This document shows positions 52,954-62,213 of a stretch of DNA of 64,000 bases, one piece after another. The stretch's first letter is position 1; every line of letters starts with the position of its first letter. The DNA is from Desulfovibrio sp. GTDB taxonomy: Bacteria; Desulfobacterota; Desulfovibrionia; Desulfovibrionales; Desulfovibrionaceae. The translations under genes and the position numbers were made by a program. The DNA is taken from NCBI GenBank assembly GCA_031291035.1, contig JAISLI010000038.1, positions 1-64,000 on the forward strand, in the 5' to 3' direction. Under the pieces are notes generated by a model, which made no database searches, was not told the origin of the DNA, and saw only the letters and a list, made by a program, of their open reading frames with translations.

Positions 52954-53328
52954 TTGAATTTCACGGCCGACCGGGACGGACGTTTTCAGGGCGAGGAGGA
53001 CGCGCTGCTGCCCTTTTACGATTCGCGGTACACGACGATATTCACCCAGATCGGGGGGCGGAGCATGGCCGTATCCGGGGGCGAGACGGACGGGCAGGAC
53101 CGCTGGATCGGCAACTTCGGCTTGGGGCAGCGCTGGTTCCCCAACGCCACGGAGGAGGATTCCGGGGACTGGATGTTCGGCTACAACGCCTTTTTCGACA
53201 ACGATTTCACCCGCTCCCACCAGCGCGGCGGCCTGGGCCTGGAACTGCGGTACGACTGGCTGCGTCTGGCCTCCAACTACTATTTCCCGCTCTCGCGGGT
53301 TGTCCGACTCAGCAATCTTACAACCTAA
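52954..53328 (+). pseudogene. Inverse-autotransporter (intimin/invasin) beta-barrel remnant
   Basis: The 124-codon frame has no proper start. It encodes part of an IAT_beta domain (PF11924): LLPFYDSRYTTIFTQIGG, DRWIGNFGLGQRWFPN, DWMFGYNAFFDNDFTRSHQRGGLGLELRYDWLRLASNYYFPLS. It then stops where the barrel should continue, replaced by RVVRLSNLTT. The signal peptide, the rest of the barrel and the passenger domain are missing. Intact members are outer-membrane adhesins, so this looks like a decayed surface-adhesin locus. Confidence 0.85.
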
Positions 53329-53373
53329 AGTTTTTTCAGCAAATGCCGATGTCACATGAGACGGAGAAAGGAC

Positions 53374-53847
53374 ATGGCGGCAACTTCAACAGCGCGGCTG
53401 CGCACAATGCTGCAAAGGTACGAACAGCAGTTGCTGTCCGCCAGACGGCTGGCGCGGTTGCGCGTCCGCAGGCGTCTGGCGGAAGGGCTTGACCCGGAGG
53501 CTCCCGATCCCTCAATAACGCGTCGCCTCTTTGTGGAAAAGACCGCGCGGGAACTTTATGAAACTTTGGTCTTTACTGGCGGTGAAAATCCTGTCATAGA
53601 GGACATCCGGGCGGAGTTCGGCAAATTGCTCGGCAGGAGCGTGCGCTTTGTCTATCCTCCCGGAGAACGGCTCAGTATTGTGATTGAAGGAGCATACGGC
53701 CTTGAGCCTCTCTCCGAAGTTGAGCAGCGTCGCACCCGGCATTTGCTGTGGCAGGTGACGCGGCGGTTGGTGGAGCGGAGCATGCTGTGCACGCCCCCTC
53801 CTGGTCGTCGGGAAGAGGAGACACCTCCGGAGGACGGCGGGCGCTGA
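53374..53847 (+). CDS. Hypothetical protein upstream of flgM (157 aa)
   Basis: ATG 53374 follows GGAGAAAGGAC. A very basic N-terminal coiled region (LRTMLQRYEQQLLSARRLARLRVRRRLAEG) precedes a compact domain (TARELYETLVFTGGENPVIEDIRAEFGKLLGRSVRFVYPPG, then LSEVEQRRTRHLLWQVTRRLV). There is no signal peptide or TM segment. I do not recognise the family. It lies 35 bases before flgM on the same strand, so a flagellar regulatory or chaperone role is plausible but unproven. Confidence 0.7.
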   Translation: MAATSTARLRTMLQRYEQQLLSARRLARLRVRRRLAEGLDPEAPDPSITRRLFVEKTARELYETLVFTGGENPVIEDIRAEFGKLLGRSVRFVYPPGERLSIVIEGAYGLEPLSEVEQRRTRHLLWQVTRRLVERSMLCTPPPGRREEETPPEDGGR

Positions 53848-53882
53848 CCCCTTGTGAGAGAAAAAAACGCAGGAGTGCAAGC

Positions 53883-54203
53883 ATGGAAATTCAAAACGCA
53901 AGAAACCTGTTGGCTGCCCCTTATGCCGCCGGTCTCGAAAAAAATGCGGAAACACTGGCTCGTGCTGCCGCTGGGCGGGCGGACAACGGAGCCTCCCAAG
54001 CTCAGGGAGGGGACAGGGTCAGCGTCTCCCGGGATGCCCTGCTTATGACCGAAGCGCGCCGTTCGGCGCAGAACGCGCCCGATGTGCGCGCGGACAAAGT
54101 GGAAGAACTGCGCGCCCGGATCGCCAGCGGAGACTACAAGCCGGATTCCCGTCTGGTGGCTGAAAACTTGATTCGCGAGGAACCCGGCCTGTTCCGTTTT
54201 TGA
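53883..54203 (+). CDS. flgM: Anti-sigma-28 factor FlgM
   Basis: 106 aa. The C-terminal part has the FlgM signature RADKVEELRARIASGDYKPDSRLVAENLIREE, and the N-terminal part is low-complexity and unstructured, as in known FlgM proteins. It binds FliA until the hook is complete and is then exported. This fits the sigma-28-like promoter before motAB. GGAGTGCAAGC precedes ATG 53883. Confidence 0.88.
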   Translation: MEIQNARNLLAAPYAAGLEKNAETLARAAAGRADNGASQAQGGDRVSVSRDALLMTEARRSAQNAPDVRADKVEELRARIASGDYKPDSRLVAENLIREEPGLFRF

Positions 54204-54374
54204 GGCAGGGCCATATCCCGCAATACCTCTGGAGAACGCTCCGCCGGCTCGTATCTCCTTTTTTCCGTTGCCCGGAAGTTCTCTTAACGAAGACGCCGGG
54301 CTGCGCCCGCGAATTTTTCAAAACGGAGACACCTGTCAGACCAAGTCTGAACCGTTGTACGCAAGGATCTATTC

Positions 54375-55292
54375 ATGCCGATAAAAATTCCCGCTGACCT
54401 CCCGGCAAGAACGTCTCTGGAGGGCGAAAACATCTTTGTCATGACGGAAGACCGCGCCGACACGCAGGACATCCGCCCGCTGGAAATCGCCATCGTTAAT
54501 CTGATGCCCGCGAAAATCGCCACGGAAACTCAACTGCTCCGCCTGCTCGGCAACACGCCCCTTCAGGTCAACATAACTCTGCTGCGTACGGCCGGGCATG
54601 TCTCCAAACATACGTCGCAGAACCATCTGGAACGTTTCTACAAAACTTTTGCGGAAATCCGCCATTGCCGTTTTGACGGCATGATCGTCACCGGAGCGCC
54701 CGTTGAACGCCTCCCGTTTGAAAGCGTCGACTACTGGCGGGAGCTTCTGGAAATCATGAATTACGCCTCACAGCGCGCGTACTCCACTCTCTATCTCTGC
54801 TGGGCGGCCCAGGCGGCGCTCTACCATTTTTACAAACTGCCCAAGCACGACCTGCCCGCGAAAATTTCCGGCGTTTTCACGCATTCCGTACTCTGTCCCG
54901 AATGTCGCCTTTTCAGGGGATTCGATGACGAGTTCACCGCTCCGCACTCAAGGCATACGGAAATACGCGCGGAGGACGTGCGCCTGGTGCCGGAACTGCG
55001 CATTCTCGCGCAATCCGGCAAGGCAGGCCTCGCTGTGCTTGAAAGCGCGGAGCATGCCCAGGTGTTCATGACAGGACACCTGGAGTACGATCGGGGCACT
55101 CTGGATGCCGAATACAGACGCGATCTGGAAAAAAACCGGAATCCCGCCGTCCCGGAAAATTATTACCCGGACGACAATCCCGCTGCCATGCCGCGGATGA
55201 CATGGCGGGCGCATGCCCATCTGTTTTACAGCAACTGGCTCAATTATTACGTCTATCAGGAAACGCCCTTCGGTTTTACAAGCTTGGCGTGA
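54375..55292 (+). CDS. metA: Homoserine O-acyltransferase MetA
   Basis: 305 aa, acylates homoserine with succinyl- or acetyl-CoA in methionine synthesis. It starts MPIKIPADLPARTSLEGENIFVM and has LEIAIVNLMPAKIATETQLLRLLGNTPLQV, the nucleophile Cys in YLCWAAQAALYHFY, and the His/Glu pair in FMTGHLEYDRGTLDAEY. MetA in most anaerobes uses acetyl-CoA, but the specificity cannot be decided here with confidence. No SAM riboswitch is seen in the 170 bases upstream. Confidence 0.96.
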   Translation: MPIKIPADLPARTSLEGENIFVMTEDRADTQDIRPLEIAIVNLMPAKIATETQLLRLLGNTPLQVNITLLRTAGHVSKHTSQNHLERFYKTFAEIRHCRFDGMIVTGAPVERLPFESVDYWRELLEIMNYASQRAYSTLYLCWAAQAALYHFYKLPKHDLPAKISGVFTHSVLCPECRLFRGFDDEFTAPHSRHTEIRAEDVRLVPELRILAQSGKAGLAVLESAEHAQVFMTGHLEYDRGTLDAEYRRDLEKNRNPAVPENYYPDDNPAAMPRMTWRAHAHLFYSNWLNYYVYQETPFGFTSLA

Positions 55293-55431
55293 CTGTTTTT
55301 CATCGCATGGAAAGCCGATGCGCCATTTGTTCTTATGCTGCATCGCCCAAAGACTAGGATCCGTTTTCGGAACTTGAAGACAGGGTCTTTTGGAACGGCC
55401 TTGGCATGCCCCGGGCAAAAGTCAACACGCG

Positions 55432-55465
55432 CGGCCCGCCGGAACATCCCCGGCGGGCCGTGCTT
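55432..55465 (+). terminator. Hairpin terminator between metA and flagellin
   Basis: CGGCCCGCCGG and CCGGCGGGCCG form a perfect 11-bp GC stem around AACATCC, followed by TGCTTTA. It lies 140 bases after metA and insulates the flagellin promoter. The T-run is short, so strength is uncertain. Confidence 0.75.
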
Positions 55466-55556
55466 TATGCCTGTCAAATTTACCGTTCAGACATAAAATC
55501 TGAACTTTTCCAAAAAAATATTTATATAACTTATTTATATCAATAATAAAATTTGA

Positions 55557-55572
55557 TTGGCATACCAATTGC
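55557..55572 (+). promoter_or_regulatory. Sigma-54 promoter of flagellin
   Basis: TTGGCATACCAATTGC has GG (55559-55560) and GC (55571-55572) ten bases apart and matches TTGGCA-N6-TTGC nearly perfectly. The region just upstream (55500-55556) is very AT-rich, as expected for strong flagellin promoters. The leader is about 35 bases and ends in AAGGAGGTGTCCC before ATG. Confidence 0.88.
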
Positions 55573-55617
55573 ATCGGACTGGGCACAGCTTAATCAACCC
55601 ACCCAAGGAGGTGTCCC

Positions 55618-56508
55618 ATGTCTTTGGTTGTCAATCACAACATGATGGCAATGAACACTGCCAGAAATCTGAATTCGCATTACTCCAGGCTGGCGACCTC
55701 AACGCAGCGCCTTTCTTCCGGCCTGCGCATCAACAGCGCCGCGGACGACGCGGCGGGCTTGGCGATCCGCGAACTGCAGCGGGCGGACATCGCCACCCTG
55801 CACCAGGGCGCGCGCAACGCCAGCGACGCCATCTCCATGATCCAGACGGCTGACGGCGCACTGTCCGTCATTGACGAAAAGCTGATCCGCATGAAGGAAC
55901 TGGCTGAACAGGCCGCCACCGGCACCTATGATTCCACGCAGCGCATGATGATCGAGTCCGAATATCAGGCCATGGCCTCGGAAATCACCCGTATCGCCAA
56001 CGCCACGGACTTCAACGGCATTCATCTGCTCAACGGCAATCTTTCCGGCATTGAGCACAACGGCAACGGCCTCACCGCCACCGGCAAGATGAAGATACAC
56101 TTCGGCACCGGCAACGACAGCGCCGAAGATTATTATTACATAACAATAGGCAACGCCACTGCTTCCGCCCTGGGACTGGGCAACGCCTCGGAACAGAACG
56201 CGGGGTACAGCGTTTCCACGCAAACCGCCGCGCAGCAATCACTGGCGGCCATCAACGACGCCATTGTCTCCAAGGACAAAATACGCGCCCATCTGGGAGC
56301 CATGCAGAACCGGCTGGAGAACACCATCAACAACCTGAACATACAGGCCGAGAATCTCCAGGCGGCTGAATCCAGAATTTCGGATGTGGACGTGGCCACG
56401 GAAATGACGGAATTTGTCCGCAACCAGATTCTGGCACAAAGCGCGGTAGCCATGCTCGCGCAAGCCAACTCGCTGCCAAGGATGGCCCTGCAGCTCATAG
56501 GCGGCTAG
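55618..56508 (+). CDS. fliC: Flagellin
   Basis: 296 aa filament protein. Conserved D0/D1 ends: MSLVVNHNMMAMNTARNLNSHYSRLATSTQRLSSGLRINSAADDAAGLAIRE at the N-terminus and AESRISDVDVATEMTEFVRNQILAQSAVAMLAQANSLPRMALQLI at the C-terminus. The variable middle (about residues 150-205) is short. It has its own sigma-54 promoter, a strong ribosome binding site and a downstream hairpin, so it is a highly expressed single gene. Confidence 0.97.
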   Translation: MSLVVNHNMMAMNTARNLNSHYSRLATSTQRLSSGLRINSAADDAAGLAIRELQRADIATLHQGARNASDAISMIQTADGALSVIDEKLIRMKELAEQAATGTYDSTQRMMIESEYQAMASEITRIANATDFNGIHLLNGNLSGIEHNGNGLTATGKMKIHFGTGNDSAEDYYYITIGNATASALGLGNASEQNAGYSVSTQTAAQQSLAAINDAIVSKDKIRAHLGAMQNRLENTINNLNIQAENLQAAESRISDVDVATEMTEFVRNQILAQSAVAMLAQANSLPRMALQLIGG

Positions 56509-56546
56509 GCCATCTTGACATAGGCTGTGGCAGACCAAAGACGGGA

Positions 56547-56573
56547 GGTCCGGGGGCGACACGCCCCCGGACC
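56547..56573. terminator. Perfect 12-bp hairpin between flagellin and rnc
   Basis: GGTCCGGGGGCG and CGCCCCCGGACC pair around ACA. It lies 40 bases after flagellin and 48 bases after the rnc stop on the other strand, so it can serve both converging transcripts. No T-run follows on the plus strand. Confidence 0.7.
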
Positions 56574-56620
56574 GGGCCGCCTTGGGTCAGCCGATAGGGG
56601 GCAGACGCGCGGTCTGTCAT

Positions 56621-57418
56621 TCACCGCGCGACCGGAGGGTCGCGGCGGCGTGAAGACTTTTCTTGTTGCAGCGCAACCAGCGCTCCGTGCGCGGCATCCT
56701 GTTCCGCGCCCTTGCGGGTCGCGCCGCTGCCCGAAAATTCCCGCCCGTCCGGAAGGCGCAAGATGACGACAAAAATACGCGCATGCTCCGGGCCGTGCGA
56801 GGCCTTCACCTGATATATCGGCCTGTCTCTGAAAATCTGCAGGGTCTTTTCCTGTAAACGTGTTTTATAGTCTTTCGGCTTGCGCGGCACTCCGTCAAAC
56901 CCCGGCCAATACGGCGCGAAAAGGCGTTCCACCGCCGCGAGGGCCGCCGCGAAGCCGCCGTCCTCATACACGGCCGCGAGCAGGGCCTCAAAAACGTCGC
57001 TCAGAATTGAATCGCGGCAGCGCCCGCCCTGCATTTCCTCTCCGCGACCCAACAACAGCAGTTTGTCGAGGCCCAGTTCTCTGGCCAGCCTCGCCAGCGA
57101 GCCGGCGCTCACCAGACTGGAGCGCCTGGTGGAAAGCTCCCCTTCCCGCGCAAGGGGGAAACGCCGGAACAGCGCGCTGGAAACGCACAATTCAAGCACG
57201 GCGTCGCCCAGAAATTCCAGGCGCTCATTGTGCTCCGGAGAGCGGGGACATTCGTTGGCGAGGGACGAATGCGTCAGCGCCTGCGTGAGAAGTTCCGGAC
57301 GCGCGAAAACATACCCGAGGCGTTCCTCAAGCGCGTCGCGCCCTGCGGAAGGGGTGCGCTGTGGAATGTCCGTCTTGTTTTCGCGGAGGGCTCCCTTGCA
57401 ATCATTCGTCAAAATCAT
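56621..57418 (-). CDS. rnc: Ribonuclease III
   Basis: 265 aa double-strand-specific RNase. The signature HNERLEFLGDAVLELCVSSALFRRF and the helix YEDGGFAAALAAVERLFAPYW belong to the RNase III domain. The C-terminal dsRNA-binding domain (DYKTRLQEKTLQIFRDRPIYQVKASHGPEHARIFVV, then GSGATRKGAEQDAAHGAL) is complete. The first 30 residues are an extra polar tail and the true start may be further in. It is last in the rpmF-plsX-fab-glyA-rnc block. Confidence 0.96.
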   Translation of the reverse strand: MILTNDCKGALRENKTDIPQRTPSAGRDALEERLGYVFARPELLTQALTHSSLANECPRSPEHNERLEFLGDAVLELCVSSALFRRFPLAREGELSTRRSSLVSAGSLARLARELGLDKLLLLGRGEEMQGGRCRDSILSDVFEALLAAVYEDGGFAAALAAVERLFAPYWPGFDGVPRKPKDYKTRLQEKTLQIFRDRPIYQVKASHGPEHARIFVVILRLPDGREFSGSGATRKGAEQDAAHGALVALQQEKSSRRRDPPVAR

Positions 57419-57445
57419 GACGCCCCGCGGGCCGCATGCCTGAAA

Positions 57446-58684
57446 TTACCAGGCGAAAAGGGAGAAAGCGCGGGCAAAATCCTCAACCCGCCCACGCAGC
57501 TTCACAATATCCGCCGCGCTGTCCCGTTTTTCAAGGGCCTCCGCAATAAAGCCGCCCACGGCGCGCATGTCGTCCTCCTTCATGCCGCGCGTTGTCAGGG
57601 CGGCCGTGCCCAGGCGTATGCCGGAGGTCACAAAGGGCGAACGTGTCTCAAACGGCACGGTATTCTTGTTGACCGTAATGCCCGCCTCGTCAAGTGTGTG
57701 TTCCGCGTCCTTGCCGGTGATGCCGCTATTTGTCAAATCCACAAGCATGAGGTGATTGTCCGTTCCGCCGGAAACAAGGTCATAGCCCGCATCCGCAAGG
57801 CAGCGCGCCAGAGCGGCGGCGTTCGCGACAACCTGTTTCTGGTAGTCGGAAAAAGCCGGGCGGAGGGCTTCTCCGAAGGCCACGGCCTTGGCCGCGACGA
57901 CATGCATGAGCGGCCCCCCCTGAATGCCGGGGAATATCTGGCTGTCCAGGGGGCTGGCCATGTCCTCTCCGGAGAGAAGCATGCCGCCCCGCGGCCCGCG
58001 CAGGGTTTTGTGCGTGGTGGTTGTGGTGACGTGCGCGTGGGGGATGGGGCTTTCGTGCAGGCCGACGGCCACAAGCCCGGCGATATGGGCCATGTCCACG
58101 ACAAGTTTTGCCCCTGTCTCGTCCGCTATGGCCCTGAAGCGGGCAAAATCAATGCGGCGCGGATAGGCGCTTGCGCCGGCCACGATGACGGCCGGCCTGT
58201 GTTCCCGCGCGAGTGCCGCCACTTCGTCGTGGTCAATGCGGCCGGTTTCCCGCCGGACACCGTAGGATAGCACCCTGAAAAAACGGCCGGAAAAATTGAC
58301 CGGGCTGCCGTGGGTCAAATGCCCGCCGTGGGACAAACTCATGCCCAAGATGCAGTCGCCGGGAGCGAGGCAGGCGAGGTAGGCCGCCATATTGGCCTGT
58401 GAGCCGGAATGGGGCTGCACGTTGGCGTAATCGCAGCCGAAAAGCCTTTGGGCTCTGTCCCTGGCCAGAGTTTCAACCATATCCACATATTCGCAGCCGC
58501 CGTAATAGCGCTTGCCGGGGTACCCCTCGGCGTATTTGTGAGTAAGAACGCTTCCTTGGGCCTGCCGCACGGCCGGGGAAACAAAATTCTCCGACGCGAT
58601 GAGCTCCAGCTTGCTCACCTGCCGGTCTGACTCCAGTTCTATCGCCCTGGCGAGTTCCATATCCTGAAGCAGAATCTCGTCCAT
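57446..58684 (-). CDS. glyA: Serine hydroxymethyltransferase
   Basis: 412 aa PLP enzyme converting serine and tetrahydrofolate to glycine and methylene-THF. [49 protein letters not shown] at the start, and [18 protein letters not shown] with the PLP lysine. It starts three bases before the fabF stop-to-start gap and is linked to fabF, an arrangement also seen in other Desulfovibrio-type genomes. Confidence 0.97.
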   Translation of the reverse strand: MDEILLQDMELARAIELESDRQVSKLELIASENFVSPAVRQAQGSVLTHKYAEGYPGKRYYGGCEYVDMVETLARDRAQRLFGCDYANVQPHSGSQANMAAYLACLAPGDCILGMSLSHGGHLTHGSPVNFSGRFFRVLSYGVRRETGRIDHDEVAALAREHRPAVIVAGASAYPRRIDFARFRAIADETGAKLVVDMAHIAGLVAVGLHESPIPHAHVTTTTTHKTLRGPRGGMLLSGEDMASPLDSQIFPGIQGGPLMHVVAAKAVAFGEALRPAFSDYQKQVVANAAALARCLADAGYDLVSGGTDNHLMLVDLTNSGITGKDAEHTLDEAGITVNKNTVPFETRSPFVTSGIRLGTAALTTRGMKEDDMRAVGGFIAEALEKRDSAADIVKLRGRVEDFARAFSLFAW

Positions 58685-58687
58685 ACC

Positions 58688-59935
58688 CTATCCCTGATAT
58701 TTTTTCAGAATCAGACTCGCGTTGGCGCCGCCAAAACCGAAAGAGTTGCACATGGCGTATTCACAGGCGATGTTTTCCGAACCGCCGGCCAGATAATCCA
58801 GATCACATTCGGAATCGGGGTGTTCCAGATTGATTGTGCCGGGCAGCGTCTCCTCATGCAGGGCCAGTGCCGTGAACACTGTTTCAATGCCGCCGGCCGC
58901 CCCCAGCAGATGCCCGGTCATGGATTTTGTGGCCGAAATTTTGAGTTTCCCGGCGTGAGCGCCGAAAACCAGCCTGATGGCCTTTGTCTCCGTAATGTCG
59001 TTAAGATGCGTCGATGTGGCATGGGCATTGATGTGCGTGACGGCGGAGGGGGCTATGCCGGCTTCGCGCAGGGCGTTTTGCATGGCCTTCGCCATGCCCT
59101 CCCCGTCCTCCCTGGGGGCCGTCATGTGCCAGGCGTCGGCGGAAGAGCCGTAGCCGGCGACTTCCGCGTAAATCTTCGCGCCGCGCTCCCTGGCTTTGTC
59201 CAGCGTCTCCAAAAGCAGCAATCCCGCCCCCTCGCTGATCACAAAGCCGTCCCGCCCGGCGTCGAAGGGCCGGGACGCCCTGGCAGGCTCGTTGTTGTAC
59301 CGTGTGGAAAGAGCCTTCAAAGCTGTAAAGCCGGCCACGCCCAAAGGCGTGACCGTGGCCTCCGCGCCGCCTGTGAAGGCCGCCGAAATCCGGCCCAGCA
59401 GTATCTCGCTCCAGGCTGTCCCCACGGCATGAATGCCGGAAGCGCAGGCCGAGGTGGTGACAATGTTCGCCCCCTTGGCCCCGGTGAGGATGGATACCTG
59501 CCCCGGTCCCATATTGGAAATAAGCATGGGGATCATGAAAGGAGAAATTCTGTCCGGCCCGGATTCCAGCAGCTTTGCGTGCCAAGTTTCCAAGGTGTGG
59601 AGGCCGCCGAGGCCGATGCCCAGAATAACGGCCGTGTCAAAGGCGTTTTTCGGCGTGACGGCGAAGCCGGAATCTTCAAGAAGCATTTTGGCCGAGGCCA
59701 CGGCGAACTGCGTGAAGCGGTCCATGCGCCGCGCCTGCTTGGGCGGCATGAAGGCCACGGGGTCAAAGCCCTTTACCTCGCCCGCAATGCGCGCGTCATA
59801 CGCCGAAGCGTCAAAAAGCGTTATGGGCGCGATGCCGGATTCACCCGCAACCAGACGTTTCCAGGTGGCCTCAATGTTGTTGGCAAGTGGCGTAATACCG
59901 GCTATGCCGGTTATGACAACGCGCGGGCGGGACAT
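58688..59935 (-). CDS. fabF: 3-oxoacyl-ACP synthase II (KAS II)
   Basis: 415 aa elongating condensing enzyme. It has RVVITGIAGITPLANN, the catalytic Cys in VTTSACASGIHAVGTAWSEIL and the two histidines in THINAHATSTHLNDITETKAI and TKSMTGHLLGAAGGIE. It extends acyl-ACP with malonyl-ACP and is involved in temperature-dependent fatty acid profile. AAGGAGTCAGC precedes ATG 59935. It follows acpP by 33 bases. Confidence 0.97.
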   Translation of the reverse strand: MSRPRVVITGIAGITPLANNIEATWKRLVAGESGIAPITLFDASAYDARIAGEVKGFDPVAFMPPKQARRMDRFTQFAVASAKMLLEDSGFAVTPKNAFDTAVILGIGLGGLHTLETWHAKLLESGPDRISPFMIPMLISNMGPGQVSILTGAKGANIVTTSACASGIHAVGTAWSEILLGRISAAFTGGAEATVTPLGVAGFTALKALSTRYNNEPARASRPFDAGRDGFVISEGAGLLLLETLDKARERGAKIYAEVAGYGSSADAWHMTAPREDGEGMAKAMQNALREAGIAPSAVTHINAHATSTHLNDITETKAIRLVFGAHAGKLKISATKSMTGHLLGAAGGIETVFTALALHEETLPGTINLEHPDSECDLDYLAGGSENIACEYAMCNSFGFGGANASLILKKYQG

Positions 59936-59968
59936 GCTGACTCCTTAAAATTCCGTGACCTTGCGGCC

Positions 59969-60205
59969 TCATGCCTTCTTGTTTTCGATATAGGCGACGG
60001 CGTCTTTGACCTTGAGAATTTTCTGGGCGTCGTCATCGGCTATTTCAATGTCGAATTCCTCCTCCATGGCCATGATAAGCTCCGTCAGATCCAGGGAGTC
60101 GGCGCCCAGATCCTCCACAAAGGAGGCGTCGGGTTTCACCTCGTCCTGACTGACGCCCAGCTGCTCCACAATAATTTTCACGACCTTCGCTTCAATTTCA
60201 GACAT
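59969..60205 (-). CDS. acpP: Acyl carrier protein
   Basis: 78 aa acidic carrier. The phosphopantetheine-binding serine lies in [21 protein letters not shown]. The remaining helices ([34 protein letters not shown]) match the family. It is between fabG and fabF, as in the common fab operon. The Shine-Dalgarno AGGAGGACAGA is strong, in line with its high abundance. Confidence 0.97.
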   Translation of the reverse strand: MSEIEAKVVKIIVEQLGVSQDEVKPDASFVEDLGADSLDLTELIMAMEEEFDIEIADDDAQKILKVKDAVAYIENKKA

Positions 60206-60251
60206 TCTGTCCTCCTGAATTAAATATGCACATGATTCCCTGTATTCGCGA

Positions 60252-61022
60252 TCAGCAGTACATGCCGCCGTTCACGGCCAGAACCTGTCCAGTTATATAC
60301 GCCGCCCTGCCGGAGGCCAGAAAGGCCACGGCTTCCGCCACTTCCCGCGCCGTCCCCATGCGCTTCAGGGGGATGGACGATTCATAGGCCGCCCGCGTTT
60401 CCCCGCTCAGGCCGGCTGTCATGTCGGTCTCGATAAAACCCGGAGCCACCGCGTTGACAGTTATTTGCCGCGCGGCCAACTCCCTGGCGGCGGCCTTGGT
60501 AAGACCGAGAAGGGCGGCCTTGGAGGCGGCGTAATTGACCTGCCCGGCGTTGCCCGTCTGTCCCACTACCGAAGAAATGTTGATTATGCGCCCCGTGCGG
60601 TTTTTGCCCATAATTTTCGCCGCTTCGCGTGTGCAGCAAAAGGCCCCGCGCACGTTGACGGCCATGACGTCGTCAAAATCCTCGTCCTTCATGCGGATGA
60701 GGAAACCGTCCCTGGTGATGCCCGCATTGTTCACAAGCGCGGCCAGATTGACCTTGTCCTTGATCTCTCTGGCAAAAAATTCCGCCACGGCGGCGCAATC
60801 TCCCACATTCAGGGCAAAGGCGGCGGCGCGCCCGCCCCCTTGGGCGATGTCGTCCGCCGTGATTCTGGCATCCCCGGAACGGCTCACATAGGTAAACAAA
60901 ATCTGGTAGCCGTCTCTGGCCAGCGCCTTCGCCACAGCCTTGCCGATGCCGCGCGAAGCGCCGGTGACAAGGGCGGAAGGCGTTTTTCCATCCAGTTCGT
61001 GGGTAAAGTAAGGTGCGGCCAT
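60252..61022 (-). CDS. fabG: 3-oxoacyl-ACP reductase
   Basis: 256 aa NADPH-dependent short-chain reductase. Glycine-rich [48 protein letters not shown], and the catalytic [26 protein letters not shown] with the Ser-Tyr-Lys set. The extra 10-residue head ([12 protein letters not shown]) before the Rossmann fold is a little unusual. ATG 61022 follows GAGGGAAG. It reduces 3-ketoacyl-ACP in the elongation cycle. Confidence 0.96.
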   Translation of the reverse strand: MAAPYFTHELDGKTPSALVTGASRGIGKAVAKALARDGYQILFTYVSRSGDARITADDIAQGGGRAAAFALNVGDCAAVAEFFAREIKDKVNLAALVNNAGITRDGFLIRMKDEDFDDVMAVNVRGAFCCTREAAKIMGKNRTGRIINISSVVGQTGNAGQVNYAASKAALLGLTKAAARELAARQITVNAVAPGFIETDMTAGLSGETRAAYESSIPLKRMGTAREVAEAVAFLASGRAAYITGQVLAVNGGMYC

Positions 61023-61154
61023 GCTCTTCCCTCAAATATGCGGTGTTCGCGACAATTCGGCATAATACGGCAAACGCGGACAAATTTCAAGCGAAATTCG
61101 GCACGTAATGTTTCAACCATGTATAATTTAACATTTTTTGCGCGTCAACCCCGA

Positions 61155-62174
61155 TCACGGCTGATAGCGCAACAGGGCTGCGCCCCACGTCAGGCCGCCC
61201 CCAAAGGCAGTCGCCAGCACCCTGCACCCCGGACGGATGCGGCCCTGCTCCCGTGCCTGGGCCAGCGCCAGCGGTATGGAAGCCGAGGAGGTGTTGCCGT
61301 AATGCGCGACATTGGTGAAAACGCGCTCGCCCTCCACACCCAGGCGGCTGCCGACGGCTTCAATAATCCTGATGTTCGCCTGATGCGGCACAAAAAGATC
61401 CACGTCCCGCATGGCAAGGCCGTTGCGCGCGAGTACGGCCTCGCAGACCTCCGTCATGCGGCGAACGGCATGCTTGTAAGTTTCCCGGCCGTTCATCCGC
61501 AAAAAAAACTCCGGGCCGACGGGCCGCCCGATATCATACCGGCAGGCGGTGCCGCCGCCGACGGCAATAAGGCCGTTCCGGGTGCCGTCGCTCTGGCAGA
61601 GGACGTCATCCACAATCGCGTCATTCTTGCGGGCGACGCGCGAGCATACGCAGGCGGCCGCGCCGTCGCCGAAAAGCACGCAGGTGGAGCGGTCGGCCCA
61701 ATTCACGCGGCGGGTCAGGGCCTCGACGCAGACCAAAAGAATTTTTGCTTCCCGGTTTTCAGACAGGAGGCTGCGCACCAGGGACAGGCCATACAAAAAC
61801 CCGGAACAGGCGGCGTTGAAGTCAAAAGCCATGATGGGCCCGGCGCCGAGTTTGCCCGCGAGGATGCAGGCCACGGAAGGGCAAAGGGCATCCTGGGTGC
61901 AGGTGGCCGTTATGATGTGGGTCAACTCGCGCGCCTCCATGCCCGCCTCCTCAAGGGCGCGCCTTGCGACAACCAGGCCCATGTCGGAAGCGTTCTCTCC
62001 GTCGGCGAGCTTGCGCCTCTCCCTGATGCCGGTGCGCGAGACAATCCAGGAATCGTTGGTGTCGGTGAGTTTTTCCAGATCGTCGTTGGTGACGACAGTG
62101 TCCGGCGTATGCGCCCGCAATCCGGCCAGACGGCAGCCCGCGTTCAGTAATGACGAATCCGTAAGGTCAGACAA
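61155..62174 (-). CDS. fabH: 3-oxoacyl-ACP synthase III (KAS III)
   Basis: 339 aa initiating condensing enzyme. Shows CRLAGLRAHTPDTVVTNDDLEKLTDTND, the catalytic Cys in FDFNAACSGFLYGLSLV, DVDLFVPHQANIRIIEAV with the His, and VAHYGNTSSASIPLAL with the Asn. The start is a TTG at 62174 with GGAG nine bases away. No ATG fits the family N-terminus. It lies 39 bases downstream of plsX. Confidence 0.96.
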   Translation of the reverse strand: MSDLTDSSLLNAGCRLAGLRAHTPDTVVTNDDLEKLTDTNDSWIVSRTGIRERRKLADGENASDMGLVVARRALEEAGMEARELTHIITATCTQDALCPSVACILAGKLGAGPIMAFDFNAACSGFLYGLSLVRSLLSENREAKILLVCVEALTRRVNWADRSTCVLFGDGAAACVCSRVARKNDAIVDDVLCQSDGTRNGLIAVGGGTACRYDIGRPVGPEFFLRMNGRETYKHAVRRMTEVCEAVLARNGLAMRDVDLFVPHQANIRIIEAVGSRLGVEGERVFTNVAHYGNTSSASIPLALAQAREQGRIRPGCRVLATAFGGGLTWGAALLRYQP

Positions 62175-62213
62175 GGCAAAGACTCCGATGCCGGCCGGTT
62201 ATGCCGGTTTTTT

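Noticed and set aside
54204-54374. SAM riboswitch upstream of metA
   Set aside because: No SAM-I or SAM-II core pattern and no terminator in the 170-base gap.
60465-62150. 561-aa plus-strand ORF opposite fabG/fabH
   Set aside because: It is antisense to two clear fatty-acid genes, has low-complexity basic composition and no domain. It is an artefact of GC-rich third positions.
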